64,000 bases of DNA, from positions 1-64,000 of the forward strand of contig JAIPBD010000006.1 of assembly GCA_021739765.1 (NCBI GenBank), read 5' to 3'. The position numbers and the translations under genes are program-made. The notes below the pieces were generated by a model. It was given only the letters and a program-made list of their open reading frames with translations, was not told the DNA's origin and searched no databases. Numbering within the stretch: the stretch's first letter is position 1; each line of letters opens with the position of its first letter. Below are positions 19,366 to 28,252 of this stretch, one piece after another. Origin of the DNA: Melioribacteraceae bacterium. GTDB lineage: Bacteria; Bacteroidota; Ignavibacteria; Ignavibacteriales; Melioribacteraceae.

Positions 19366-21237
19366 ATGAAAAAACTCTTCACAACATATTATGCAATATT
19401 TATTCTTGCGTTATTTTCCACAACATCCTTTTCACAGGATATAAGCTTGAGTATGGCAAGTCCGAATGACGGTGATACTTTTAACATCGGAGATAATATC
19501 AATATTACGATTTCGGTAACAAACACCGGTTTGGAAGTAATTGAATATGTGCAACTTTACCAAAACGGTTTTTGGATGGCTGATCTTTCACCGGATACAA
19601 CCGAATATTTGCTTGAAACTGCTCCGAACGGAGTTTACCGTTTTTCAGCGGTTGCTGTGGTAGATAGTTTAACTTCGTACAGTTCCGATACTGTTACCGT
19701 AAACGTTGGAAGCACACCGGAAAACGATAGAATTGTTAACGGAGAATTTAATAATACAAGCTGGCCCTGGAGATTTGATAACTACTCAGGCGCGGAATCA
19801 ACATTAGAGTTAACAAGTGATCTTGGGCTGACTGATGATGCTCCCGGCATAAAAATTTCATACGTTGATCCCGGTCAAGCTCAGTGGCAAATTCAATTAA
19901 TGCAACAATTTAAATTGGTTGAAGGACATAGTTACATCATTTCTTTCACCGCCAAAGCAGATCAGAATAAAGATATTCAAGTTACGTTCTCACGTGACTA
20001 CGACCCATGGACTCCGCACTGGGAACAAAATATTACAGTTGGAACCGATGTGCAAGAATACGGTCCATTTCTTTATACACCCGATTTCAACGATCCGCTT
20101 GTGATGTTCAAATTTATAATCGGTGGTGATGATACTCCGCTTTATATAGATGGAGTAAAAATTCTTGATACTCAAGGCGGCGGTTCGTCAGATGATATTA
20201 CATTGGATATTACCGATCCAGCAAACGAAACCGCTTACGATGTCGGTGATGATATTACAATTAATCTAGAAGTTACAAATAATAGTGATGTCGGTATAAG
20301 TGCGTTAACACTTTATCAAAATGGATTTGTTTTGGGAAATATGAATCTGAACGATCCAACATATACTTTTGAAAATGCTCCGAATGGTGTTTACAGATTT
20401 TATGTCGAAGCTCTGGATAACAACGGTGCGAAAGCATATTCCGATACGGTTGTTGCGAACGTTGGAAATACTGATCCCAATGATAAAGTTATTAACGGCG
20501 AATTTAATGTTGGAAAGTGGCCCTGGAGATTTGATAATTACGTCGGTGCTGCCGGAACATTCGAATTATACGATGAAGCAGGAATTACCGAAGATTCATC
20601 TGCCGGCTATATTCAGATTTCTGAAGTAGGCGATCAATTCTGGGGTGTTCAATTAATGCAGCCATTCCAATTAAAAGCTGGATATACTTACGAAGTTTCT
20701 TTCGTAGCCTGGGCGACAGCAGAAAAACCAATCCAAACTGTGTTCGCAATGGATTATGATCCTTATGCCTCTCACTGGTGGGAAGATATTACCTTAGCTG
20801 CAGAACCGGCGGAATACGGACCCTACACTTTTGTTTGTGAAGTTGATGATCCGAAAGTAATGTTCAAATTTATCATTGGTGGAAACACAATTCCGATGTT
20901 TCTCGACGCGGTAAAAGTAATTGAGAAAAAAACAGTGACCTCTGTTGCGGAAGAAAACAAAAGTATTCCATTGGAATTTACTTTAGAACAAAATTATCCG
21001 AATCCGTTTAATCCTTCAACAAATATTGGATATACACTAAAAGAAAATACTAATGTTGAATTGAATGTATTCAATTTGCTTGGAGAAAAGGTTGCGAGTA
21101 TTGTAAATGCGGAACAAGAAGCCGGATATCATCAAGTGAGATTTGACGCTTCTAATCTTTCAGCGGGAATTTATTTCTACAGAATTTCAACTTCCGGCGG
21201 ATTTATACAAACCAAAAAATTAATGTTAGTCAAATAA
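19366..21237 (+). CDS. T9SS-secreted twin carbohydrate-binding protein
   Basis: A 623-aa surface protein with two copies of one unit, each an Ig-like domain followed by a CBM4/9-like jelly roll. Copy 1 covers about residues 24-270 and copy 2 about 275-520. Shared landmarks are NGEFN, WPWRFDNY, QLMQ.F, DYDPW/Y, EYGP and VMFKFIIGG. The jelly rolls resemble CBM4/CBM9-type modules, so binding of soluble or insoluble glycan at the cell surface is the likely role. No catalytic domain is seen. The C-terminus (about 535-623) is a T9SS sorting domain with QNYPNPFNPSTNI. A signal peptide covers residues 1-23 (cleavage near SFSQ) and AGGAGTG precedes the ATG. It could play the glycan-capture role that SusD, SusE and SusF play in Bacteroides. 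Confidence 0.78.
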   Translation: MKKLFTTYYAIFILALFSTTSFSQDISLSMASPNDGDTFNIGDNINITISVTNTGLEVIEYVQLYQNGFWMADLSPDTTEYLLETAPNGVYRFSAVAVVDSLTSYSSDTVTVNVGSTPENDRIVNGEFNNTSWPWRFDNYSGAESTLELTSDLGLTDDAPGIKISYVDPGQAQWQIQLMQQFKLVEGHSYIISFTAKADQNKDIQVTFSRDYDPWTPHWEQNITVGTDVQEYGPFLYTPDFNDPLVMFKFIIGGDDTPLYIDGVKILDTQGGGSSDDITLDITDPANETAYDVGDDITINLEVTNNSDVGISALTLYQNGFVLGNMNLNDPTYTFENAPNGVYRFYVEALDNNGAKAYSDTVVANVGNTDPNDKVINGEFNVGKWPWRFDNYVGAAGTFELYDEAGITEDSSAGYIQISEVGDQFWGVQLMQPFQLKAGYTYEVSFVAWATAEKPIQTVFAMDYDPYASHWWEDITLAAEPAEYGPYTFVCEVDDPKVMFKFIIGGNTIPMFLDAVKVIEKKTVTSVAEENKSIPLEFTLEQNYPNPFNPSTNIGYTLKENTNVELNVFNLLGEKVASIVNAEQEAGYHQVRFDASNLSAGIYFYRISTSGGFIQTKKLMLVK

Positions 21238-21253
21238 GTATCTGCTTTATTCA

Positions 21254-21273
21254 GGGGACTTAACTAAGTCCCC
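21254..21273 (+). terminator. GC-rich hairpin after CBM gene
   Basis: GGGGACTT (21254-21261), AACT loop, AAGTCCCC (21266-21273): a perfect 8-bp stem 16 bp past the stop codon, followed by an AT-rich but not T-only stretch. It is probably an intrinsic terminator or processing signal separating this gene from 21385. Confidence 0.55.
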
Positions 21274-21319
21274 ATATTTATTGCAAAACCGGGGGAACAA
21301 ATTTTTAATTAAAACTACT

Positions 21320-21346
21320 ATGATGATCTAAAGTGTCTATCATCAT
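21320..21346. promoter_or_regulatory. inverted repeat upstream of repeat-domain gene
   Basis: ATGATGAT (21320-21327) and ATCATCAT (21339-21346) form a perfect 8-bp inverted repeat around 11 bases, 38 bp before the ATG at 21385. It could be an operator or a leader hairpin. No promoter was recognised around it. Confidence 0.3.
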
Positions 21347-21384
21347 TTAGTTGAAATTTAATTAAAGACAAATTTGAGGTACAC

Positions 21385-23226
21385 ATGAAATATATATTCA
21401 CAATTCTGATGGGGTTGATGCTAAACTCCGGTGCGCAAGCTCAAACCATTGAAAACGTTTTTTACATTGATTTCGGACCGAATGATGCTGCAAATGGAAA
21501 TAACACCTCCGGTGCGGATGCCAATGGAAATTACTGGAATAACTCAAATCAACCGTATATCGCGAGTTCAACCGTTAATTTGGTGGATAGCGCAAACAAT
21601 GCTTCGAATATTAGTTTTTCTATAACAGCTGATTTTACAGCATCAAACGGGATAAATCACGGCGGTTTATTAGCGCCTAATTCAGACCTTCTTGACGATT
21701 TGGCAATCGCGACCGCAACCCAAGATTATTTTTACACTACGACTTCCGGAGCGATAACTTTTAACGGACTGAATAAAACGAAAGCGTATGTCTTTAAATT
21801 CTTTGGAACGAGAGAATCGACGGGTGACAGATATACGCAATACGATATTGTTGGAAGCACAAGTAAAACAGCATTTCTGCAAACTTCAGGTGCCGGAATT
21901 GGAGATTCTGGTTACAACGGTAACAATGATCAGGTTGTTGCATCCGATGGAATTATGCCAACCGGAGATGGAGAAATCACCATAACAGTCTCGGTTCAAT
22001 CCGGTGGTTTTGCTTATCTCGGATTAATTAAAATGGAAGAAGTTGACGTACCCGGAATTTTCATCGATTTCGGACAAGTCGCTACGACCACAGCGAGTCC
22101 CGATGCAAATGGAAATTATTGGAACAATCTTTACGATCATACAACAGCTGTAGGAACTGTTGCATTGGTAAATAAAGCAAATGAAGCTGGCGGTGTAAGT
22201 GTAAGCATCTTATCCGATTTTACAGGTTCTAACGGTTCCGGAGCGGGTGGTTTGCTTTCACCGTCGGCGGATCTATTGGGCGAGTTTGCCATTGAGACAG
22301 CTACTGAAGATTATTTTTACGCAACTTCCGATTTGAATCCTGCAATAAAATTGAGTGGTCTTGAGGTTTCAAAATCATACATTTTCCAATTCTTCGCTAC
22401 CAGAAACACAACCGGCACACGAAAAACGGAGTATAGTATTTCCGGAGCTTCAACAACACTGGATACGATTCAGACTTCGGGAACGGATATTGGAGATTCT
22501 GGCTACGATGGTAACAACAACTATTTGGCAGTTAGTGCTGGAGTTGCTCCAAACGCGAGCGGAGAAATTACAATCACACTATCTAATGTTGAAGGTGGAT
22601 TTCATTACCTTGCTGCGCTAAAAATTTTAGAAGCCGAAACTGTGGTTGCTCTTCCTGTTGAATTATCATTATTCACTGCAAACTTAAACGGTTCAGTAGT
22701 CGCAATTAATTGGGAGACAGAAACCGAGCTAAATAATTATGGGTTTGAAATTGAACGACTGAAGTCGGATGACGGTGGTGAGGATTTAGCCTGGCAAAAA
22801 ATTGGATTTGTGAGCGGATTCGGAACGACGAACTCATCAAAATCTTATTCTTTTACTGACGCGAGCCCGGCAGCCGGCCAAAACTATTATAGACTTAAAC
22901 AAATAGACTTTGACGGCAAGTATGAATATTCAAATGTGGTTGAGATAGATTTTACATTGCCGGCGGAGTTTGAGTTGAGTCAAAATTATCCAAATCCATT
23001 TAATCCGGAAACAACTATCGAATACAGCGTTCCTTTCGAATCGTTTGTTAATCTCACTGTTTACAATTCACTTGGCGAAGTTGTGAAAATTTTGGTTAAC
23101 GGAATGCAGTCAACCGGCAAATATAATATTCCATTTAAAGCTATCGATTACTCAAGCGGATTCTATTTCGCAAAATTAACCTCCGGAGAAAACACAAAAA
23201 TCATAAAAATGATTTTGCTGAAATAA
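21385..23226 (+). CDS. T9SS-secreted protein with two IDFGPND-type domains
   Basis: A 613-aa exported protein of unknown function. After a signal peptide (1-20) it has two copies of a roughly 200-residue domain (about 25-220 and 225-415). The copies share IDFG near the start, SPDANGNYWNN or its equivalent, ATxDYFY, FFGTR/FFATR, LQTSG.. and a GGF-Y-L ending. The domain looks like an all-beta, possibly carbohydrate-binding jelly roll, but I do not recognise a named family. A fibronectin-like segment follows (about 420-525, ALPVELSLFTANL), then a T9SS sorting domain (from about 530, QNYPNPFNPETT). Four more copies of the same domain occur in the next gene, 25 bp downstream. GAGGT precedes the ATG. 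Confidence 0.72.
   Translation: MKYIFTILMGLMLNSGAQAQTIENVFYIDFGPNDAANGNNTSGADANGNYWNNSNQPYIASSTVNLVDSANNASNISFSITADFTASNGINHGGLLAPNSDLLDDLAIATATQDYFYTTTSGAITFNGLNKTKAYVFKFFGTRESTGDRYTQYDIVGSTSKTAFLQTSGAGIGDSGYNGNNDQVVASDGIMPTGDGEITITVSVQSGGFAYLGLIKMEEVDVPGIFIDFGQVATTTASPDANGNYWNNLYDHTTAVGTVALVNKANEAGGVSVSILSDFTGSNGSGAGGLLSPSADLLGEFAIETATEDYFYATSDLNPAIKLSGLEVSKSYIFQFFATRNTTGTRKTEYSISGASTTLDTIQTSGTDIGDSGYDGNNNYLAVSAGVAPNASGEITITLSNVEGGFHYLAALKILEAETVVALPVELSLFTANLNGSVVAINWETETELNNYGFEIERLKSDDGGEDLAWQKIGFVSGFGTTNSSKSYSFTDASPAAGQNYYRLKQIDFDGKYEYSNVVEIDFTLPAEFELSQNYPNPFNPETTIEYSVPFESFVNLTVYNSLGEVVKILVNGMQSTGKYNIPFKAIDYSSGFYFAKLTSGENTKIIKMILLK
21459..22635 (+). repeat. two-copy IDFGPND-domain tandem repeat
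   Basis: Two coding repeats of about 600 bp start near 21459 and 22058 within the gene at 21385. They are divergent at DNA level but share their protein landmarks in order. Confidence 0.65.
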
Positions 23227-23251
23227 TCCGACTAAATCTAAGGTGATAAAA

Positions 23252-26200
23252 TTGAAAAATTTACTTTTTGTATTACTTATAATCTCATCATCTGTTTTTG
23301 CGCAAGAAGGACGGAAGTTTTTATTTGACTTCGGTCCGAATGATGTTACTAACGGTAACATTACGGTAAGTCCCGATATAAATTCTAATTATTGGAATAA
23401 CATAATTGATGATAAAGCAACCGCTTCTTCGGTTGAATTAGTTGATATCGCAAATAATGTAACTGAAGTTTCGCTTTCGATAACTTCAGACTTCCTAAAA
23501 AACGGGATATTAAACGGCGGACTCCTTGCGCCTGATTCAACTTTACTCGGTGAATTCGCGATCGCAACAGCCACTCAAGATTACTTTTTCACAACGGGTG
23601 CCGCAACTCTTCAGCTGACCGGATTGGATAAAAGCAAAGGATTTATTTTTGAATTTTTCGGAACAAGGAATTCAACTTCCGAGAGAATTACCCAATATGA
23701 TTTGCAAGGATTTAATTCAGACAGCAAACAACTTCAAACTTCAGGGGTTGATTTAGGCGGAACGGGTTATGATGGGAATAACACCAATACTGCCGTTTCG
23801 GATACTTTGCTCCCGGATGAAAATGGAAATATATCTTTGAGTGTTTCAGTAATTTCGGGTGGATTTGCTTATCTAGGATTAATGCAAGTTACGGAGGTAC
23901 AAGTCCCTCAAAGACTAAATGAAGTCTCCGGCATTTTGATTGATTTTGGTCCAAACGACACAACCAATGGAAATATTACTATCAGCCCTGATGATTTTGG
24001 AAATTATTGGAATAACGTAATCGATGAATCAGCGGGTGGAGATTCAGTAAATTTAATTGACAATGCAAATAATGAAACCGGTGTTTCGGTTAAAGTTACC
24101 GCCGCGTTCCAAAAGAATGGAATACTAAACGGCGGACTTCTCGAGCCGTCGGATTCGTTACTTGGTGATTTTGCGGTAGCATCAGCGACAGAAGATTATT
24201 TCTTCCAAACGTCTTCAGGTGTTCTGGAATTTTCCGGTTTTGATAAAAACAAAGGATACGTTTTTCACCTTTTCGGAACCCGTAACAGCACTTCCGAACG
24301 AATCACGCAATATGATTTTGTCGGTGAAAATAGTGATACAAAAACTCTACAAACTTCAGGAACTGATATCGGCGGAACCGGTTACAACGGTAACAACAGC
24401 GAAGTTGCAGTAAGCGATACTCTAATCCCGGATGCGGACGGAAAAATTTCACTAACAGTTTCAGTAGTTACGGGCGGCTTTTGTTACATCGGTTTAATGA
24501 AGGTGGAGGAGGTAGAATTACCTAAAGTTAAACCGGTTGAAGTTACGGGTATTTTAGTTGATTTTGGACCCGATGACGGAGCAAACGGAAACGCCACTGA
24601 AAATCCTGATGCCAACGGAAATTTCTGGAACAATTTAATTGATGAAAGCACATCAGGCTCAATCAATTTAGTCGATAACGCAAATAATGAAACCGGCTTT
24701 ACTCTCGCTGTCGAAAGCGGATTTTTGAAAAATGGAATCAATCACGGCGGATTACTTTCGCCCATCGATTCTTTGTTGGGTGAATTTGCTGTCAACACCG
24801 CAACTCAAGATTATTTTTTCCAGACAACTTCAGGCAGATTAATTCTTGGTGGATTAAAAAGGGACAAAGGTTATGTGTTCCAATTTTTCGGAACCAGAAA
24901 TAGCACAAGTGAAAGAATAACACAATACACCTTAACCGGGGTTAATTCAGATTCTACACAACTTCAAACTTCAGGTACAGATATCGGCGGAACCGGTTAT
25001 AATGGTAACAACAGCAATGTTGCGGTGACCGATACACTTATTCCAAACGATCAAGGAGAGATTGAAATTGATGTTTCTGTGGTTGCGGGAGGTTTCTGCT
25101 ACATCGGATTGATGAAATTTTCCGAAGTTGATATTCCACCGCCACCGGTTAAAGCAAGTGGAATCCTGATTGACTTCGGACCGAATGATTTGGTGAACGG
25201 AAATGTGACAGTGAGTCCGGACAAAAACGGTAATCATTGGAACAACGCGACGGAGAATACTTCCTCGGCTCAACCGTTACAATTAATAAACAACGCGAAC
25301 GAACAAACCGGGTTAAGTCTTTCCATTGTTTCAAGTTTTGATAAAAATGGAATTCGCAACGGCGGCTTCCTAAGTCCAGTCGATTCACTTTTAGGTGAAT
25401 TCGCTATTAGCACAGCGACTCAAGATTATTTCTTTTCCACGACTAATGGTGAGTTTGTAATTGAAGGTTTTGATAATTCGAAATCTTACAAATTCAGTTT
25501 TTTCGCTTCAAGAAATATTACAGATACAAGAATTACCAAATATGAACTGACCGGCACAAACTCCAGCGTGTTCGAGCTTCAAACATCCGGTACTGATTTA
25601 GGAAGAGCAGGTTATCACGGTAATACTAAAACAGTTGCTGTTTCCGAGCCGGTCGTACCCTCGAACGAGGGCAAAATTTCAGTAAAACTTTCTGTTGTTC
25701 AGGGTGGATTTTGTTATGTCGCTTTAATGAAAATTGAGGAAAGCGGAACTTCGGAAAATCTTGCCTTGCAGAACACCGGCTTTGAAAACGGTGATTTAGC
25801 CGGCTGGATTATTTATCCACCGCAAGATTCCTTATCTGCAATTATTTCAAATGCCGAATCGAACAATGGTGATTATTCTGTAAAAATTTCAGGAGATTCA
25901 ACATCGCTCTCTCAAACAATTTCAAGCATTTCAGGCGATGATCAAATTTTGTCCGCTTATTTCTATCAACCCGCATCGGAAGAATTGACTGAAAGAGAAG
26001 CTGCGTACCTTCAACTAAGTTATCTGGATGAATCAAATAATTTTATTGTAGAGTATTTATCATCTCCGGTTACTTCAAGTTTTGCAAAAGATGAATGGAA
26101 AGCTGTTTCGGTAGTTGGAACGGTTCCACAAGATGCGAAAATGGTGAGGGCTTCCATTTTATTCGCGGGGCAATCCGGAGGAACTGTTTTCGTAGATGAT

Positions 26201-28213
26201 CTTTCTCTTGGAGTTTATGATGTTGTCGTTTCCGAATGTAATGCCTTTCCGCAATTCCTCGATGAAGGCCAAAATTCAATCTACATGCGCCCCGAATTTG
26301 ATGACTCGTTGTGGGATGTAATTGATATTCCAAATAACACAAGCGTAACTCTTGGTGCGAACCGCACTTACTGGTTCCGAAAAACAATTGATGTCAATGC
26401 AGCTCTGGCTGAAGATTCATCATTTACTTTAAATCTTTATGGAACTGAAGCTGCTGACGCTGTTTGGTTCAACGGTACACTTTTGGGAACAAACGGATTT
26501 GGATTATCAAGCCGAGTTTACCAGGTAAACGATTCTCTTGTTGTGGAGGGTGAAAATCAAATCACAATACAGATGGGATTTGTACAGAAAACATCTTTTG
26601 TAAATCCGCTGGTTTCAAAAATGTTGTTGATTGGAAATACTACTTCGGAACAAATTAGTGTCGCGGGTGACTGGCAATATTCAACCGGAATATTTTTTAC
26701 AAATGAAAATACTTATCAAGTTGAAAATAAAATAGTTTTTATGGGTTCTTCAGTAGCGGATGGATACGGTGCGCCTGGTAATTATGGTTACGCCTCACGT
26801 TATACCGACCTTTTGAAAACACGTTTTAATAGTGACCGTGGTAAAGAATGGGATGTTGACAATATTTCAATCGGAGGCAACAATACTAATGATTTACTCG
26901 GAAGATTCGATCGAGACCTTTTGCCACAATGTCCGCGTTATGTTATCTATGGTCTTTCCCTCGGCAACGAAGGGATCCACACCGGAGGTCAAGCTGCATT
27001 TGATAGTTTTAATGAAGGTATGATAGAGTTAATTCAAAAAGCGAAAGACTTAGATATTATTCCGATTGTAGTAAATTGTTACACAAGGTCGGATTTCAAC
27101 GCTGCCGATTATGAATTCACAAAAGAGATGAACTTGTTGATTCATGAATGGGATGTTCCTTCGGTCAATTTGCTAGGTGCTGTTGATGACGGTTTTGGAA
27201 GGTGGGTTCAAGGTTATGTGGCCGATCCTTATCATCCAAACGGAGCAGGGCATACGGAAATGTTTTTCTCCTTCGTACCTTCTTTATTCGACGCTTTGGA
27301 TGAAGGGAAACCAATGCCGGAAAAAGTAGTCGGAACAAAACTTACGATTGAAAACTCATCGGTCAAGAATCCCGTACTTTACAAACCTGATGAAAACATG
27401 CATTCATTCACATATTCATTCGATGTCAATTCTACATCTGTCGGAACTATAGCTTCATATTCAACCGCAAATGGTTCTGGTAAAATAATGATCGATTCAA
27501 CCAACGGAACGGTTAAATATGTTGCACCATCCGGTGTCGAGTTGACAAGTTCAATTGTAATAAATGATGGTAATTGGAGTAAAATTTCTCTCAGTCATTA
27601 CTATGCAAGGGGCACGACTTTCTTGTATGTTGATAGCGTTGAAGTCGGTTCTCTCCCTGAAAGTCTCGTGCCGACCGAATTTATTCTTGGCGGTTCCGGT
27701 GATGAAAATTTTGGATCGCCTCAATCGGCAATGTACCGTCAAATGATGCTGTACCGCGCTGGAATGATACCCGAGGAAATTACCGCATTAAGCAGAGGCA
27801 GATTATTGAAATCAAGTCTCGAACTTTACGCGCCTTTGGATGAAGATTTGATTGAACTTACCGAACCTTTGCAGAACATAGCTCAAAGCACGACTGAGTT
27901 AATAAATAATTTGGTGACCGGAACGAATGATTCCTGGGGAATGATGCCCGAGCAATTTAATCTATTTAATAATTATCCGAATCCATTTAATCCGACAACA
28001 ATTATTAAATATGCGCTGCCGAAATCGGCAAAAGTTCAACTGAATGTTTATAATTTATTGGGTGAAAAAGTAGGCGAATTGGTGAACGGACAAATGAAAG
28101 CAGGTTATCATCAAGTTGAATTTAACAGCGCCGGGCTTGCTTCGGGAATTTATATTTATCGGATCAGCGCAGGCGAATACCAAGCTAACAAGAAAATGAT
28201 TCTATTGAAATAA
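23252..28213 (+). CDS. T9SS-secreted SGNH esterase with four repeat domains
   Basis: A 1653-aa secreted multidomain enzyme. TTG at 23252 is chosen because AAGGTGA lies just upstream. The in-frame GTG at 23243 overlaps that site. After a signal peptide there are four tandem IDFGPND domains of about 200 residues each. A CBM-like segment (about 832-990) and a galactose-binding-like segment with a YWFRKTIDV motif (about 1000-1130) follow. The SGNH/GDSL hydrolase comes next: the nucleophile is Ser1167 in FMGSSVADG and the catalytic Asp1325/His1328 lie in DPYH. A LamG-like domain (about 1365-1530) and a T9SS sorting domain (from about 1566, NNYPNPFNPTT) complete it. The order resembles carbohydrate esterases that remove acetyl groups from glycans. 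The substrate is inferred only from the locus. Confidence 0.8.
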   Translation: MKNLLFVLLIISSSVFAQEGRKFLFDFGPNDVTNGNITVSPDINSNYWNNIIDDKATASSVELVDIANNVTEVSLSITSDFLKNGILNGGLLAPDSTLLGEFAIATATQDYFFTTGAATLQLTGLDKSKGFIFEFFGTRNSTSERITQYDLQGFNSDSKQLQTSGVDLGGTGYDGNNTNTAVSDTLLPDENGNISLSVSVISGGFAYLGLMQVTEVQVPQRLNEVSGILIDFGPNDTTNGNITISPDDFGNYWNNVIDESAGGDSVNLIDNANNETGVSVKVTAAFQKNGILNGGLLEPSDSLLGDFAVASATEDYFFQTSSGVLEFSGFDKNKGYVFHLFGTRNSTSERITQYDFVGENSDTKTLQTSGTDIGGTGYNGNNSEVAVSDTLIPDADGKISLTVSVVTGGFCYIGLMKVEEVELPKVKPVEVTGILVDFGPDDGANGNATENPDANGNFWNNLIDESTSGSINLVDNANNETGFTLAVESGFLKNGINHGGLLSPIDSLLGEFAVNTATQDYFFQTTSGRLILGGLKRDKGYVFQFFGTRNSTSERITQYTLTGVNSDSTQLQTSGTDIGGTGYNGNNSNVAVTDTLIPNDQGEIEIDVSVVAGGFCYIGLMKFSEVDIPPPPVKASGILIDFGPNDLVNGNVTVSPDKNGNHWNNATENTSSAQPLQLINNANEQTGLSLSIVSSFDKNGIRNGGFLSPVDSLLGEFAISTATQDYFFSTTNGEFVIEGFDNSKSYKFSFFASRNITDTRITKYELTGTNSSVFELQTSGTDLGRAGYHGNTKTVAVSEPVVPSNEGKISVKLSVVQGGFCYVALMKIEESGTSENLALQNTGFENGDLAGWIIYPPQDSLSAIISNAESNNGDYSVKISGDSTSLSQTISSISGDDQILSAYFYQPASEELTEREAAYLQLSYLDESNNFIVEYLSSPVTSSFAKDEWKAVSVVGTVPQDAKMVRASILFAGQSGGTVFVDDLSLGVYDVVVSECNAFPQFLDEGQNSIYMRPEFDDSLWDVIDIPNNTSVTLGANRTYWFRKTIDVNAALAEDSSFTLNLYGTEAADAVWFNGTLLGTNGFGLSSRVYQVNDSLVVEGENQITIQMGFVQKTSFVNPLVSKMLLIGNTTSEQISVAGDWQYSTGIFFTNENTYQVENKIVFMGSSVADGYGAPGNYGYASRYTDLLKTRFNSDRGKEWDVDNISIGGNNTNDLLGRFDRDLLPQCPRYVIYGLSLGNEGIHTGGQAAFDSFNEGMIELIQKAKDLDIIPIVVNCYTRSDFNAADYEFTKEMNLLIHEWDVPSVNLLGAVDDGFGRWVQGYVADPYHPNGAGHTEMFFSFVPSLFDALDEGKPMPEKVVGTKLTIENSSVKNPVLYKPDENMHSFTYSFDVNSTSVGTIASYSTANGSGKIMIDSTNGTVKYVAPSGVELTSSIVINDGNWSKISLSHYYARGTTFLYVDSVEVGSLPESLVPTEFILGGSGDENFGSPQSAMYRQMMLYRAGMIPEEITALSRGRLLKSSLELYAPLDEDLIELTEPLQNIAQSTTELINNLVTGTNDSWGMMPEQFNLFNNYPNPFNPTTIIKYALPKSAKVQLNVYNLLGEKVGELVNGQMKAGYHQVEFNSAGLASGIYIYRISAGEYQANKKMILLK
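23310..25740 (+). repeat. four-copy IDFGPND-domain tandem repeat
   Basis: Four coding repeats with a period of about 610 bp start near 23323, 23932, 24547 and 25162. Copies share long near-identical protein blocks such as FFGTRNSTSERITQY and TSGTDIGGTGYNGNN. Copies 2 and 3 look closest and copy 4 the most diverged, which suggests recent internal duplication. Confidence 0.75.
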
Positions 28214-28252
28214 GGAACATTTAGCGGGAGTCTTATACTTAAGTTATAAATT

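Noticed and set aside
23243-28213. CRISPR array or other non-coding repeat at the tandem repeats
   Set aside because: The period of about 610 bp keeps one reading frame and the copies vary mostly as protein, so these are coding domain repeats.
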